Part shown: positions 32,558 to 44,925 of the stretch, piece after piece
Layout: every line of letters begins with the position of its first letter
Numbering within the stretch: position 1 is the first letter of the stretch
From: Pyricularia pennisetigena
Lineage: Eukaryota; Ascomycota; Sordariomycetes; Magnaporthales; Pyriculariaceae
DNA length: 64,000 nucleotides
Reading direction: 5' to 3'
Assembly: GCF_004337985.1 (NCBI RefSeq)
Contig: NC_043743.1
Coordinates: 3,456,543-3,520,542, forward strand
Position numbers and translations under genes: made by a program
The notes under the pieces: model-generated
Told to the model about the DNA's origin: nothing
What the model saw: the letters and a program-made list of their open reading frames with translations, nothing else
The model's database searches: none

Positions 32558-34813
32558 CTTGAACGAGAAGTTTGAAGTTGGGATTTTCTTTTTGGTTTGA
32601 ACTGAATATGTAGCTCTAGTAAGAGGACTCTGGATCTGGCACGCTGGCTGATACAAACGGGAGATTGGGAGACTTGGACTGGGTTGGCAAGATCATTTTA
32701 TATTCCTCTTCAAATAGCCCGGATCTATACTGAAGTTCTTTTGTTGCCAGCTTAGTGATCATCAGTTTCAACCCGATGCCTTCAAGATGCCATGAGTGCA
32801 AACTCGTGGCAATACGCACCGAGCCATTTCTCGCGAGGGATTAGCATTCGACAGCTTGTAGCCCCGCTGAGATGCACTGCAAATACTGATCATGATAATT
32901 GTTGACTATGTTTGCCTTATATTCTAGATAGTGTCTTGCTTCTAGTGCGAGCCAGAGCAACGGGAGGCGTGGGTGCCAGCTTCTAGTTTCTCGGCAATAA
33001 AACAAGCTAAGATTCTAGCAGCGCTTCGGATGTCGTCATGTATCTAATTATAAGTGCGTTGACGACCTCAACCTGATCCACGCTATTATCCTAAGCTAAA
33101 TGCGTGGAGGCATGTCTCGTTCAGCTCAGAACAAGCCTTGAAGCAACACGTCTCCACATGCTCCGAGTTGTTTCCAATGCAGCCTTAGGGAAAGAAGGCC
33201 AAGGCTCTTCCCTTCTCGGAGCATGTTCCACTTGCAGCTTGCTGCCTTAAGTCCTAAAACCCGGGAGGAGCTTATCTGCTCCGCGTGGCTCAAGTGAAGA
33301 CCTTCAGCCGCACATGGCTGCCACGCTGTACTAGCCCGACACACTAAACTATCCACACTTTGCTATCGTGTGCTTTCTGAAGCTCTACCAGGTCTTGAAC
33401 ACTAGAACCAGATGCGATCACCCTGCCTCTATCGTGTCTTGTGGACTTGTGCGAAGGGCGGATCGATCGGATCGATCACAGTAAATCACATTCGGATAAG
33501 ACTGCGCAGACCTAATCATTCTTCATGTAGACGAGAGATTTATGGGCTCATGGCGTTCCTTCTTCCCCGGCATCACTTGGTTGTTCGCTTGGATTTCCGA
33601 CTAACAGGTATACGCCATGCGGGCAGCTCTGGTATTATGAAGCCGCATCCAACTTGTGCGTCAGTTTCACGCCTTGCCAGGTCCCAAGGAGCCGTGCAAA
33701 ATTCAAACGTAATTTCGGTCTTTGTGGAGATGGCTGAGCTCTACTTGTAAGTGATTACAAATAAGGATGCCCCTGGTTCCATAGTGAGTTCAAACGGTGA
33801 TGCTGTGCGTGGATCAACTGAGTTAAAACGCATTAGAGCCTAGTCTGAATAGTTAGTCTTGGTAATTTAGAACTAAGCCCAGAAATAGTCTAGTCCTAGC
33901 CCAGTCAAAATCCCCTCGGGTAATATCCATAATCCATTCGGGGACTAAATCGGCAATCTTGAGCTTTGTAGCATCGTATGCGAGTGGAATCTCTAGAGTC
34001 TAGACTAATTTCTCGTGCGTCGATGCTAAGTAGATTGGATCTCATGTCCTGACAGAAGTGAGCGTCTGCCTACATTGACTTGTGCAGGTACGCTTGTATA
34101 GTTTGACCGGCTGTATCGATAACATGATGGGAACTAAACCTTTACGGAAACCCGCGTTCAGTGAGTGCCTAAATACCTAGGACAGATCTAAGACTAAGAG
34201 GCAGTTCAGGGGGCGATGAAGGCGGAATACAGTAAGACAGCCCCGCCCGAGTCCAAGTCTCACCAATCATCAACCTCAAAGATGCACAGCCGATTCCATC
34301 CCCGGCGGTAATATTTATGTTGTCAGCGACTTTTGAGGAAATTTACGGGTCCCCACCCTTGCCCAGTGAAGCATCTTCTCCAATTCTAGAACTCCCTGCC
34401 AGGCAGCGGCCCGCCAGCCCACATCGGCTGCTGTGTGGTGCCCTGCTGACTGTCGACTTACTGCAACAACCACCGAATCGGGAACATCAACCTGAGCCTT
34501 GTACTTGGCGCTCACTATTTGCGACAAAATGACCCGAGTTTTTGTATTGCTGCAAAACTTAAGTACTTGGCGATGCCCTCTTGGATTGCCATGAACAACA
34601 ATGATTTCTCTACGAAATAGCAAGCCTCGATTTTGTTGGAAGGCATCGCAACACCAAAACGCAAAGAACTTGGCACGTTTTCCCATCACGTTCAGTTTTG
34701 GAGTGCACCGCGTTTCTTGATGAGCCCTGACCCCTTTGTGGTTTGAGAATAGCTAATTACTGCTAGTCTAGTCTAGACAGAGAATATAACGTAAAGTTCT
34801 AGGAACAGTCACG
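32558..34813. other. Divergent intergenic region between two secreted-protein genes
   Basis: No gene is supported. Frames at 33126-33356, 33412-33750 and 34315-34689 show no recognisable features. Confidence 0.4.
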
Positions 34814-36932
34814 ATGAGGGCCTATGTCCTTCTGGCATCCATTCTGGCCATCCGCCAAGTTGGCGCCGATGCTTGTGTACGTTCAAGACAACTCGGTCGT
34901 TCAATTTATTCACTTTGATTGGTGGGCAGATGACAGTAAAGCTGATGCAGTATTTTCATTACAGGCACATGATGGCTGCTTCAAGCAGATGCTGGAGAAG
35001 GCCGACACGGCCACACCACTGTGCGCAAAGCTCGTCCCCGGGAATTTTCGAGACCCCGTTCAGATCCCGGCCGAGCTGGCAGGCTGCGGAGAGAACTTGG
35101 AAATCGTGAGGTTGGCCTGCTTGTGCCTGACGAACCGCAAGATTCAATCCAGGAGCACCAACTCCACGTCCAGCAGCTCCACGGCTAGTTCGAGTGCAGC
35201 CAACACAACTCCAGCGTCTACGATCACTAGCACAACTACGACCTCCCAAACTCAGTCCCAAAGCTCTTCGTCAAGCTCGAGCTCTTTACAAACACCAACG
35301 TCTACTCCCAGCTCGATCACCACCAGCACAGGCACAACATCCTCTAGCTTTACTTCTAGCACTCCACCTAGCTCTCCGCCCATCCTGCCAGTATCTGTAA
35401 CAACAAGCTCCACTACGACCCCGGCATCTGTATCGGCTACTACAACTTCCAGCTCATCGTCTACTTCAACATCAACCTCAACTTCGTCTTTATCAACGTC
35501 GACCACAGCGTCAGAAACCAGATCTACCAGCAGCTTCGGGACGACCTCAACAACAACAGCTGCTCCGCAAACAACAAACGGACCGAGCGCCTCAACGCAC
35601 TGGATCACCTCCACAATCGTCAGGACAGAGTATTTGACCATGACTTTGTGTCCCAGGGAAAGCCCGGCTTGTCCCTACGGATCACGGTCTGTGTCTGTTA
35701 TTACCAAGGAGGTGCCGATAACAACTACAATCATTCCGGTCACTGATGGCGGTAGCACAACCTCAACAAGCTCTCAAACAACCACAGCCACACCGACTTC
35801 TGGCTCATCTTCAAGCACCTCCTCCACTTCTTCAAGCACATCTACCTCTTCCAGCAGCAGCTCCAGCTCATCTTCGACAACCACCTCTTCTTCTTCTTCT
35901 TCCACAATGACCTATTCAATGACAACCACCTCCTCAGCTAGCATCTCCTCAACTACCTCAACCATCTTCACCACACAAATCAGCACGACCACTATATGTC
36001 CTTCAAACAAGATGGACTGTTCTTCAATTGAAAAAAAGACCATGACAGTCACATCAACGTACGCTGTCGGGACCAACATCGCACCCATCACCAGCACGTG
36101 AGTTCTTTTGTGAAGCCCCATCTGGCCTGTCTACAAATCTTATACATTCTTCACCAATACTTCCTCTCGGACTCACGTTTATTCGATGCTTAACCCCGGA
36201 TTTCTTTTGCATCTGGCCGTGTCTGCCTTATCTAACGCAATATTTGCCAGATCCACTACGAATGCTCCCTCCTCCAGCTCTACCTCGTCCGCTTCAGTGT
36301 CGTCTAGCACCTCTACGATCTACACAACAAGAGCAACCACCATAGTTGCCTGCCCAACAACAAAGGAGGACTGTTCATGGGACGAGAGAAAGCCCACGGT
36401 AGTGACCACCACAGCTGCAATCTCTACCACAGTCGTCCCGGCAACGACCAGCGCTCCGCCGGAACCCACGACCTCGACGGGAACCGCCAGTGGCACCACC
36501 ACCTCGTCTCCTCAGCCTACGATCACTAGCAGTACTTCAACGATATACTCGACTTCGGTGAGCAAGATAACCATCTGTCCTTCAAGCCAGTCGAGCTGTT
36601 CCGATTGGCAGCAGACCACGAGCTCCTTGACCACATCGTACGCCGTCAGCACTACTGTCGTACAAGTGACCAAGGGTGATGCAGTACATCACGACCCTAC
36701 AGCGACTACGTTTACGATGAGCCCCTCAGCGACACCGACGGCGTCTAATGGCGACAACGGCAACACCCCTAACAACAATAACAACAGTAACGGTGACGGT
36801 ATCAAGAGCCCAGACAATAAGAATGCTTCTGCGAGAGTCATCGTCAACGTCGGCGTCGCAGTTGGCATCGTCCTGGCTACGACATTGTTTCTGGTGACTT
36901 CGACCTGCTTATCCTTTATATTAGCATGCTAA
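34814..36932 (+). CDS. Mucin-like Ser/Thr-rich surface protein with four repeated modules and a C-terminal membrane segment (625 aa)
   Basis: Exons 34814-34876, 34965-36097 and 36251-36932 join in frame to 625 residues. The order is: signal peptide (MRAYVLLASILAIRQVGADA); a small cysteine domain to about residue 75 (C spacing ...HDGC...PLC...AGCGEN...LACLCL); then a long Ser/Thr-rich region. Within it four modules of about 50 residues recur near 230, 352, 419 and 493. Each has a T-I-[YFV] start, a [IV]xxCP centre, a second Cys six residues on, and a TTxxxSTTVxPVT-type end. The C-terminus (VIVNVGVAVGIVLATTLFLV then TSTCLSFILAC) is a membrane segment or lipid-anchor signal. Similar architecture occurs in fungal wall-stress sensors and adhesins; the exact role is unknown. 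The first exon encodes just the signal peptide. Confidence 0.8.
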
Positions 36933-37446
36933 GTCCTTCTTTTTTTTATTTATTCATGTTTCCCCATTTTCCCCTTTCTTTTGATCCCGCTTTTTTTACG
37001 TTTTGTCATTTTCTTTTTTTTTCATTGTATGTATTCATTTCTTTTTATGATACCCCCAGGGCCTTCTGGGCTTGCTTTCTCTATAGCGTGCAGTTTCAAC
37101 AGCTTGGCTATGGCCCTTGCAAGACGTTCATGGTTTATGGTTTGAAGGCGTTCATGATTGGCTATGTTTTCTTGGTAGTCTTGGACTTTTTTTACAGGCA
37201 TTACACAAGCAATAGCAGCTGCTACCTTTTCATATTTTTCCTTGTCTTCTGTTAATTTTCTTCAAGTTGATCAGTGACGTTAGCTTTTCTCGGAAGTACG
37301 GGTACCTGTATTCTTTGGCTATCACTAACAACAGATCATGTTTAATGCCAGCGAAACTGACCCAGATATACAATTCACTTGGAGAATACAAAAAAGGCAC
37401 ATGGTTTGAGTCTCTGGACCAACTATACTGATATCTACACTGCATC

Positions 37447-38481
37447 CTAAAAGAACTTGCCCTTCCATGCATCCGCCACTGCCTTTGCAACCAACTTGTG
37501 TATCTCGATGGCAGGGTGGTAGTCATTGAACCACAAACACGACTTGCCTCCCTCGGCTGTCCCAGGGGCACCGTAACAAGAAGCATCGGGCGCTCCATAA
37601 GAGGTCGGATCGTCGAGCGGGATGTTGAACGCCGGCACCGAGTCAACTATGCGGACATCCGCATCGTCATGCGAGGTCTGCCAGACGGCCAGCTGCGAGC
37701 TTATACTGGTCCTGTAGTACTCGAGCATGGGCACAAGCGTCGCAGACGAGTTGTAGTAAATCATCAGGGGTGATCTCTCAGTGGCTGCGATTTCGTTTGG
37801 TGGCAAGTGTTAGCGGGCAGCAAATAAACAATAAATTTCCTCCGTGGCCAAGTCCCACCTCCTCCCCCACTAAGAAAAAAGAAACTCACGTGGAACGGTC
37901 AAGAGATAAAAGTTGCGAGCGCCAGCCTCGTACAGCGCGTCCAGGCCGTCAAAATACCTCACGGTCACCGCATCCACCACACCCGTCGCGTTGGCCCACC
38001 AGTGCGAGGCGCCGACGTCGTTGACGCCCATCCAGACCCCAAACAGCGTATCCTCGGCCTTCCAATCGGCCCAGCCGTCGGGCCTCGGCCTCGCGCCCAG
38101 CGTCGCCTCGAACACGGCGACCTGGTCGACGAAGCTGCGCACCGTGGGCGCGTAGGGCGCCACGACGGCCGAGTCGGTCGTGGCCCCGCCGTCGGCAAAG
38201 TTGTACGACAGCACGGGGGCGGCTCCGCCGCTGCCCACGGTCTTCCCCGCCAGCTGGCCCACGTAGTTGAGCCCGCCGCTGGAGGTCCAGCCCGGCAGCG
38301 CCGGGTTGCCGAGCGGGTTCGACGCCGTGGGCTTGCCCAGCGACGCGTCGAAGCCCGTCTGCGAGTACGAGTCGCCAAAGGTCACGAGGTACTGCGGCGA
38401 TGGGCAGGGCGCGGCGGCTGCGCTGCCTGTGCTGGTCGCGAGGAAGGCGCTCAAGGCGAGGAAGGCGGCCTTTGACGGCAT
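37447..38481 (-). CDS. Secreted GDSL/SGNH esterase, CE16 acetylesterase type (309 aa)
   Basis: Exons 38481-37890 and 37784-37447 give 309 residues. The join restores LLTVP|PTERSPLM, a conserved block in this family. After a signal peptide (to about residue 24) come block I FGDSYSQTGF with the nucleophile Ser38, block III GVWMGVNDVG with the Asn, and block V FNDYHP with the catalytic Asp and His. These are the SGNH triad elements. Fungal CE16-like enzymes remove acetyl groups from the non-reducing ends of xylo- and manno-oligosaccharides, so a role in plant cell-wall breakdown is likely, but the substrate is inferred. The intron is 105 nt with a GCTAAC branch. No carbohydrate-binding module is present. 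It is convergent with the mucin-like gene. Confidence 0.88.
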
Positions 38482-39334
38482 GATGGTGCGTGACGACCCG
38501 CGTCTGGCTGGTGAAACGGGCTTTGGGGGTTGTGCTATAAGCTGGCGCCATGCCCGAGAGCGGGTCGTGAAAGTACCCATGGCTGGGAGTACGCAGGTGG
38601 TTTTATGTATATATGGCTCCCTCATGCAAAGCGGGCCCCTCACGTTGGTGGAAAAAATAAAAAAAGGTCACATTTTAGCCGGAAGGGGCCGCATCTGCCC
38701 TTGTTAAGGGGCAACTTGCCTTTTGTTTTTCCTCCAACTGCTCTTATGACACGCACATAGGTAGCAAATATGCACAACTATCACGCCCGAGGAGCGTCTA
38801 AATCTGCAAAACACAAAGGCTAAGTTGGATAAACATGACGAGGCCGATCATGCCCAACTATGCGTCCCGCAAAAAAAAAAAAAAAAAAAAGAACAAAGAA
38901 ACGGGCCTTGAAATGCCATTCTACATACTCACCAGGGGTCGAGCTCGGAGGCTGGCTCATCCGTCATTTCCCGGTTGGGGAATTTTTATAGCACCATTGT
39001 TATGTACGCTACGGCCCGTCTTTGATTATTGCCGCAGACAATGTTACGCTAATTCGAGGACCCTATTGTTTTTGTTCTTTTTGGAGAAAATGTCTCCAAA
39101 TCGACCAAATATATTTACGAGGCATTCAGGGTCTATGGACCAGAGACAAAGAAATCTGACTGGGGAACTAGTCCAGTCCTGGAAAGTCTATAAGCAGAGC
39201 CGTGACGACGAGCCCTAATGAAGCCGTCGTCAACAGCAGTAATATTCCAACTATGCTAGCCTATTTTATGCCAAACCCTCCATCCGACAGCCTATCAAGG
39301 GAATGTCAAGCATAGCAGAGAATGTTCAGACATC
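38482..39334. other. Intergenic, no supported gene
   Basis: Contains a poly-A run at about 38871-38890. Upstream of the esterase the sequence is unremarkable. Confidence 0.4.
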
Positions 39335-41456
39335 CTATTCAACCTCCTCCTTACTATCCAATGATGAGCCCGAATTGGTTGCAGCAGGAGCCCTCCTAGA
39401 AGAGACATCCTCCCAGCCCACGCCGCCATCGGCCTCGGCAAATTCAGCGGGCCAGTCTCGTGGGCTTGCGTCGGGATTCTCATGCTGCACCGCAGTCAGA
39501 GCCTCCTTACACACACTATAAACGGGATCTTGGCGCAGCTTTCGTCGCTTCTCAATCTCCCCGAGCTCCCGACGACTCTCGGCCATGATGGCCTCAATCT
39601 TGGCCGCCGCCTCGGCGGCGTGATCCTTGGCCTGGTGCTCATCGATCACAACCTGCAGCTTCGCCATCTTAGTCTCGAGCTCTCCGAGCTCCTTGCCGGT
39701 GGCGGCCAGCTTCTCGACGCACCTGTCGTTCCACATCTTTGCGTCGCCGGGCAGCTTGGCGAAGGCCATCTCCGCCAGGGTCAGCGTGTCCGTCGCCGTC
39801 TGGAGCAGATCCATGGTGTCCTGCATGCTGGCCAGGTGCGAGCGCCAGAGCACGTGGAGCGCCAGGAGCCTGTCGGGCTCCATCTTCTCGTGCTCGTGGG
39901 CGGCCTGGGCCTCCTTGAGGATCTTGGTGATCCTTTCCCCCTCTATGGCTTGCTGGTCTGCGACCTCGTGCAGGCCGGCGACGTGGGAAATCATCTTGCG
40001 TCTCTTAACCATGACTTTGATGCAGGCCGCTCGGATAAAGTCGAATAATTCATCCAAGTTAGCCTGCGATGATTTGTGCTCAGATGAGTTGCCGTTGGGT
40101 ACTAGCGGCTGAGTAGATTCTAGACCTAAAGGGAAGGATGCCAAGTCAGCAAGGAACTTTCAGTATCATTTTTTTTTCTTTTTTTTCCAGTTTGTCACGA
40201 GAAACACAAAGCTCTCACCCGAGTCTCCCTTCGCCTTGGTTGGCAGCATCAGGTTTTTAAAGACCGTCTCAGCCAGTTGATCTATGAGGTTGTCTGGTTA
40301 GTAACAAACCCGCCAGACCCGAAATTCAGAGCTATGAACCCACCAGGCGCGCCTCGGCGACGCCGAGCATCTCAGTGCCTCCGTAATGAGAAAAAAAAAA
40401 AAAAAAAAAAATTAGGATCCACGTTACCTTTATCCAAGACATTGAAAGCGACCGCTTCCACATCCCCACTAAGACGGGTAGCGTCCTGGAAATCCTCCAA
40501 CGCCCGTCTGCAAGCCTCATCACCAGCAACCAACTCCTTCAAGACCATGGACTGGAAACCCATGACCTTGAACAGCTTGTGCTTGGCCTCCGCATCCTCC
40601 TCGAGAGCTATAGCCTCTCCGATGCCAAAGAGCGCCCGCCACGCCACCAAGACGCGCGCGTCGGCCAGGCGCTCCACCGCAACATCCATCTTCTCGATGA
40701 GCTTGGCCGTGCTTTCCACCTCGATGCGGTCGTACGTCTCCTTGGAAATGCTGAACGGCAAGCCGCCGCCGCCGTGCTCGTCGTCGCGCAGCAGGATGCA
40801 CGCCTTGAGCCCGAACCAAGGGCCCGAGTACACCGCGTGCGTCGACAGGAAGGGGTCCAGCGTGCGGAAGACCATCGTGCTGCCCGCCGTGGCCGGCTTG
40901 CCCCAGAACAGCGTCAGCTGCCATACCGGAGAGAAGGACGGCTCGGCGGCGCGCCGCTCCGCGTCGATCAGGTCGGATAGTTTCTTCAGGCGCGGCCAGG
41001 CCGTCGGCGGCTGTTGGCGGGCTAGCATCTCCAGCATGAGGTTCTCGTACGAGCATCGTAGGGGGACGGGGAACTCTTTCGCGACTACGCTGGCTGGCTT
41101 GGGGGGCTCGGAAGCGGTTGCTTTCTCGCTCGCGGGCGGTTTCGCCGATCCGTTTTTGGGTTTGGCATTGGAAGCTGTCAGAACGAGATGTACGGGTTAG
41201 ATTTTCCCACTCTTTCTAGCTCAAGATAGTTATGTTGTGATGATATTCAAAATAATCACTTACACGAAGCCTTGGCCTTTTGCTTTAGCTTCCTTCGTCG
41301 ACCCTTCACCTCTTCCTCAGATGGTCCGACTAGTGGCTGAGGAGGCTGCTGGCTGTTGTTGACCACGGGCTTGCTATCGCCCTTTCCGTCGTCGCTCTCG
41401 GCCACGTCGACAACTGTAACATTGCAGTCGCTGCAATGTTTGCGGGACGTAATCAT
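39335..41456 (-). CDS. Coiled-coil protein of unknown function (597 aa)
   Basis: Four exons (41456-41264, 41174-40428, 40281-40219, 40125-39335) join in frame to 597 residues. The small 63 nt third exon encodes QLAETVFKNLMLPTKAKGDS. The N-terminus has a CxxC pair (MITSRKHCSDCNVTV) and a Lys/Arg-rich stretch (KGRRRKLKQKAK). Residues about 95-315 form a globular region (LFWGKPATAGSTMVF, GPWFGLKACILLRDDEHGGG). From about 350 to 560 the sequence is charged and helical with heptad character (KELGELETKMAKLQVVIDEH, AAKIEAIMAESRRELGEIEK). There is no signal peptide or membrane segment. Intron 2 contains a 21-base poly-A/T tract. I do not recognise the family. Confidence 0.7.
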
Positions 41457-42039
41457 GTTCAAGAACCGATAGAGAAAAGCAAGTTTATATCTACTGCGGT
41501 ATATCATGAATGAATGGTTAAAAGTTGAGATGCAGGCGGTTGGGTGACATGACAAACGCCGTTTGCTCCCAAGGCACCCAGGCCAACGGAGTGCGTGATT
41601 TAGCAGTCCTTCAGTAAAAGGCCACTGGGAAGTCAGGACAGAGTGATGTTGGTCGTAAGATCCGAGTCCGGAGCCATTCAACTTTCTCTTTCTAGCAGTA
41701 AGTCTTGGGAAACTGCCATCCTGCTCCAGAGGAGGGCAGATGTATCAAGCCCAGAAAACTCCCTCCATTGGTGAGTTTTGCGCAAGAGAAACAGAGTATT
41801 ATAGCATAGTATATATTCAAGTTATCCGACCCGTGCATGTTGTACATGTCAACAAACGAAAACAAAAATCCCATATTAATTGGTACCAGAAGAGAAACCC
41901 TTTAAATATCCCCCAAACGCCATGCAACGCTATGCTATGCAAACCTAGCAAACAACCAAACAAAATCAAATTTTCAAATATACAAACACAAGAAAAGGAT
42001 TCCACATCAAAGTCAAGCAAACCGTCTCATTCAAGCCCC
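41457..42039. other. Intergenic, no supported gene
   Basis: Sequence between the coiled-coil gene start and the 3' end of the channel gene. Nothing recognisable. Confidence 0.4.
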
Positions 42040-44925
42040 TCACGGCTGGGGAGGCTTAGGCGGCCTCCTGACCTCAAACGTGCCCGCCGAGGCGGACCTG
42101 CCAGACTGCTCCGGGACGGGCCGAGGCGGCCTGCGCACCTCAAATCCGCTTCCGCCACCGCCAGACGAACCCGTCGTCTTGGATCCTGTCAACTGGGCCC
42201 AGACGCTGACCCCCGCGCTCAAGCTCCGCAGGCCTTCCTGCCGGTTCGAAGACGACGAGTCCGCCGCGGCGGAAGAGGCCCAGTCGTTCTCGTTGGCGCC
42301 TTGGTAGGCAGGCGGTTGGCGGTAGTAGAGGTCGGCTTCGCGGAACGAGTAATCACCCCAGCGCGGCGCGAGGGCTGGCCGGGCGAGCGGCAAGGGGGGC
42401 TCCGACGCGTCGACGAGCGTCCCGTCCGATAATATCGACGCGGATGAGTGGCGACGGTTTCTGGAAGAGCCGCCGGCCGTCGGCAGGTTCAGAGTAGTGG
42501 CTTTCCTCAGCGGCCCTAGGGAGTCGCGTTCGCCTTCTGAAGACAGCTTGCTGCGGTCTATCGGGCTCGGGCTGTTGGGGCTATATGACGAATTGAGTGA
42601 CGTCTGGGATGTTTTCGCCCGGGGTTCGCGGAAGAATCGGTCGCGGGTGCCGGGCCGGAGGGTCGACTGGCTGGCCGATCGATGGCTATCAAACGTCGTC
42701 CTTGAGCCTTTGCCTAATGAGGCGTGAGGACTATGGACTGAAGCCGGTGATACGAGATGCGGACTGTGGGCCAGGTTTCCATTGTGATCGGACCCGACGT
42801 CCAACTGGGATAGGTCGTTGAAGGCTGTGCTGCGTCTGCGGAGCCGATCGAGTCCGTAAACCTAAATGGGATCCTTGGTTAGTTACCTCGAGGGTTATAA
42901 AACAAGGTTTGATGGGGGATCGTAGCTTTGTGGGGTTAATCATACATGTTTTCCATCCACAGTCTTGAGGTTGGCACGGGCGAGACCTATCAAGCGGAGA
43001 ATGGCTGGAATGGCGCAGCCCAAGACGAGAACGGTCGTATGGATGCCCAGGATGATGTATCCCACCGCGATCTTTGTCTGAAATTTGGCATCCAGCTGGC
43101 TTAAAAACACGACCGTGAGCATGACGACGCCGAAGCGGGCAAGACAGCTCCCCGCCGAGATAACCAGATCCTGAGTCGCAAAAGGCCTCAGAAACAAGGT
43201 GCTGATGAACATGACCATCTCTATCGCACCCAGCGTGGCGATCTGAGCAAGCGCAAACGACTGCAAGCCTCCAATGGTGATTCCCCTGATGAAGACTACT
43301 GCAAAGAACATCATGGTGAAGAGGTTAATCTCGCTGGCTTTGTCGCTCTTGGGCTTGGTCGGTTGACTCATGGCTCGGTCGCCGCTGTTTTCCCTTTGAT
43401 GCAAAACCCGGTAACGGGTTTTCGCACCTCCAACCAGCAGATTACCCAACTGACTCCTGGGGGCTACCCTTGACATCCATATGAAGCAGATGACAACAGC
43501 CAAGATGAAGAGCGACGCCAGGACCAGGTGGTAGACGGGCAAGAATAGATTGCAGAGCTGGTATGCCGACAGGGCTACGATGGGCGCGAGGAAGTAGCTC
43601 AAAACGACCTTGACGACGTTCCATGCGGTACGGGTCGCACTGAGCTTGGTCGGTGGTGGAGGTTGGTTCGACGGCGTCGAGGTGAATTTCTCGCGAATCG
43701 TAGGCAATATTCGAGGTATTTGCAGGAGCAGCGCGGTTGCGAAGGCGACAATGACGGCCAAGATGACCATGTTCCACCAAATATCCATCCTCATCGGCCC
43801 TCCGGTGATCTGAGTGAGGAGCTCAAACCCGAACGTACCGCCGGAGAGAGTGCCATTCATCTCGTAGATGCCGTTCTTGATGTTAACGTATCCTTTACCG
43901 GCGCCGAGTGGGCCGACCGGGCTGAAGAGAGCCGCCCAGCTCAGTTGAGACGTGACTGGCTGGTAGAAAGGCGGATAGTGTACCGTCAGGGCTCCCATGA
44001 GGAAGATGAATTGCAGATACAGAAGGCAATCTCCAACCCCAGGCAGAATGGGCCGGGTGGCAGTCGAGTTTGTGTCGCGCGATGGCGAGATCCCATCAAC
44101 CGAAGCCCACCGACGATGTAAAGAACCTGACGGCGGATGATCCATATCAGAGTAAAGAGTGGCCAAGACCCCAGATATCAGGACGAGGGTGAAGATGGCT
44201 ATCGGACCTAACCTAAGTCCTATGATTGCGCCTCTTCCGAGGACAGGCATGACCTCAAAGTATGAACAATAAGACGCATTCACCCTATCCCCTTGCAGTG
44301 GGCCCATAGAAAGGTCTACAGCGAACGCGGGGAAGGGATCTAGCGGCCCTACATCGTAGTGGACGATAGAAGTTGAAATAACGCTAAAGCAGAAACGTTA
44401 GTCACCACGGCTGCAAGAGTATAAAGCCGTCTGGCAAAGGAAGTATCCTGGGAGAAACAAAAAANNNNNNNNNNNNNNNNNNNNAAAAAAAAAAGAAAAA
44501 GCCTACCCGGGGTAAAATTGGGGATACCAACTTGGTTGGCAGGTGAAATTGGCTTGGCGAAGAATGCTCGTTTTTGAGGTGCCGGGCCGTTGCAGGTGAA
44601 CCAAGGCATTCCATTCCCGGGCGGGAAGATCGGCACAGGAGGTGAAGTTTGGGAAGTTGAGATCGATCCTGAGCTCCAGCGTCGTCGAGTTCACCGGGGT
44701 TTTCTCGTCGAATATAAGCTGTCCGGGACTGAGCAAGCGAACGTCCAACCCAATCCGTTCCAACCTGATTCCGCCGCCGATGGAAAAAGCCTCCTGGCCG
44801 AGACACGGCACCGACTCGACATAGGCAGCGGCGACAGTTGGCAGCAACGCCGGTGCACCAAGAAGAAGGCCGCACACTAGCAGGGAACGTCTCAAGGTCA
44901 GCGGTGCAGATGTGCGACACGCCAT
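42040..44925 (-). CDS. TRP-like ion channel of the fungal Pkd2/Flc family (about 892 aa)
   Basis: Exons 44925-44507 (end tentative), 44383-42946 and 42861-42040 join in frame. The N-terminus has a signal peptide (LLVCGLLLGAPALLPTVAAA) and an ML-like luminal domain (VPCLGQEAFSIGGGIRLERI, FPNFTSCADLP). The central exon carries eight to nine hydrophobic segments (IAIFTLVLISGVLATLY, MVILAVIVAFATALLL, YFLAPIVALSAYQLC, AVGYIILGIHTTVLVLGCAI), in the layout of the fungal TRP family (TRP_N plus TRP). The C-terminal ~300 residues are a Ser/Pro-rich cytoplasmic tail with FEVRRPP(R/K)P repeated twice. Fungal members act in calcium or FAD transport and wall stress. Intron 1 contains a 20-base assembly gap; an alternative donor at 44528 also keeps frame. 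The start at 44925 is chosen because it opens the signal peptide. Confidence 0.85.
44465..44484. other. Assembly gap (20 N) in intron 1 of the channel gene
   Basis: Twenty Ns flanked by A runs on both sides. The true sequence is probably a longer homopolymer. It does not affect coding sequence if the splice model is right. Confidence 0.95.

Noticed and set aside
36926..37255. Phe/Leu-rich 109-codon plus-strand frame just after the mucin-like gene
   Set aside because: It overlaps the 3' untranslated region, is T-rich low-complexity DNA, and has no conserved features.
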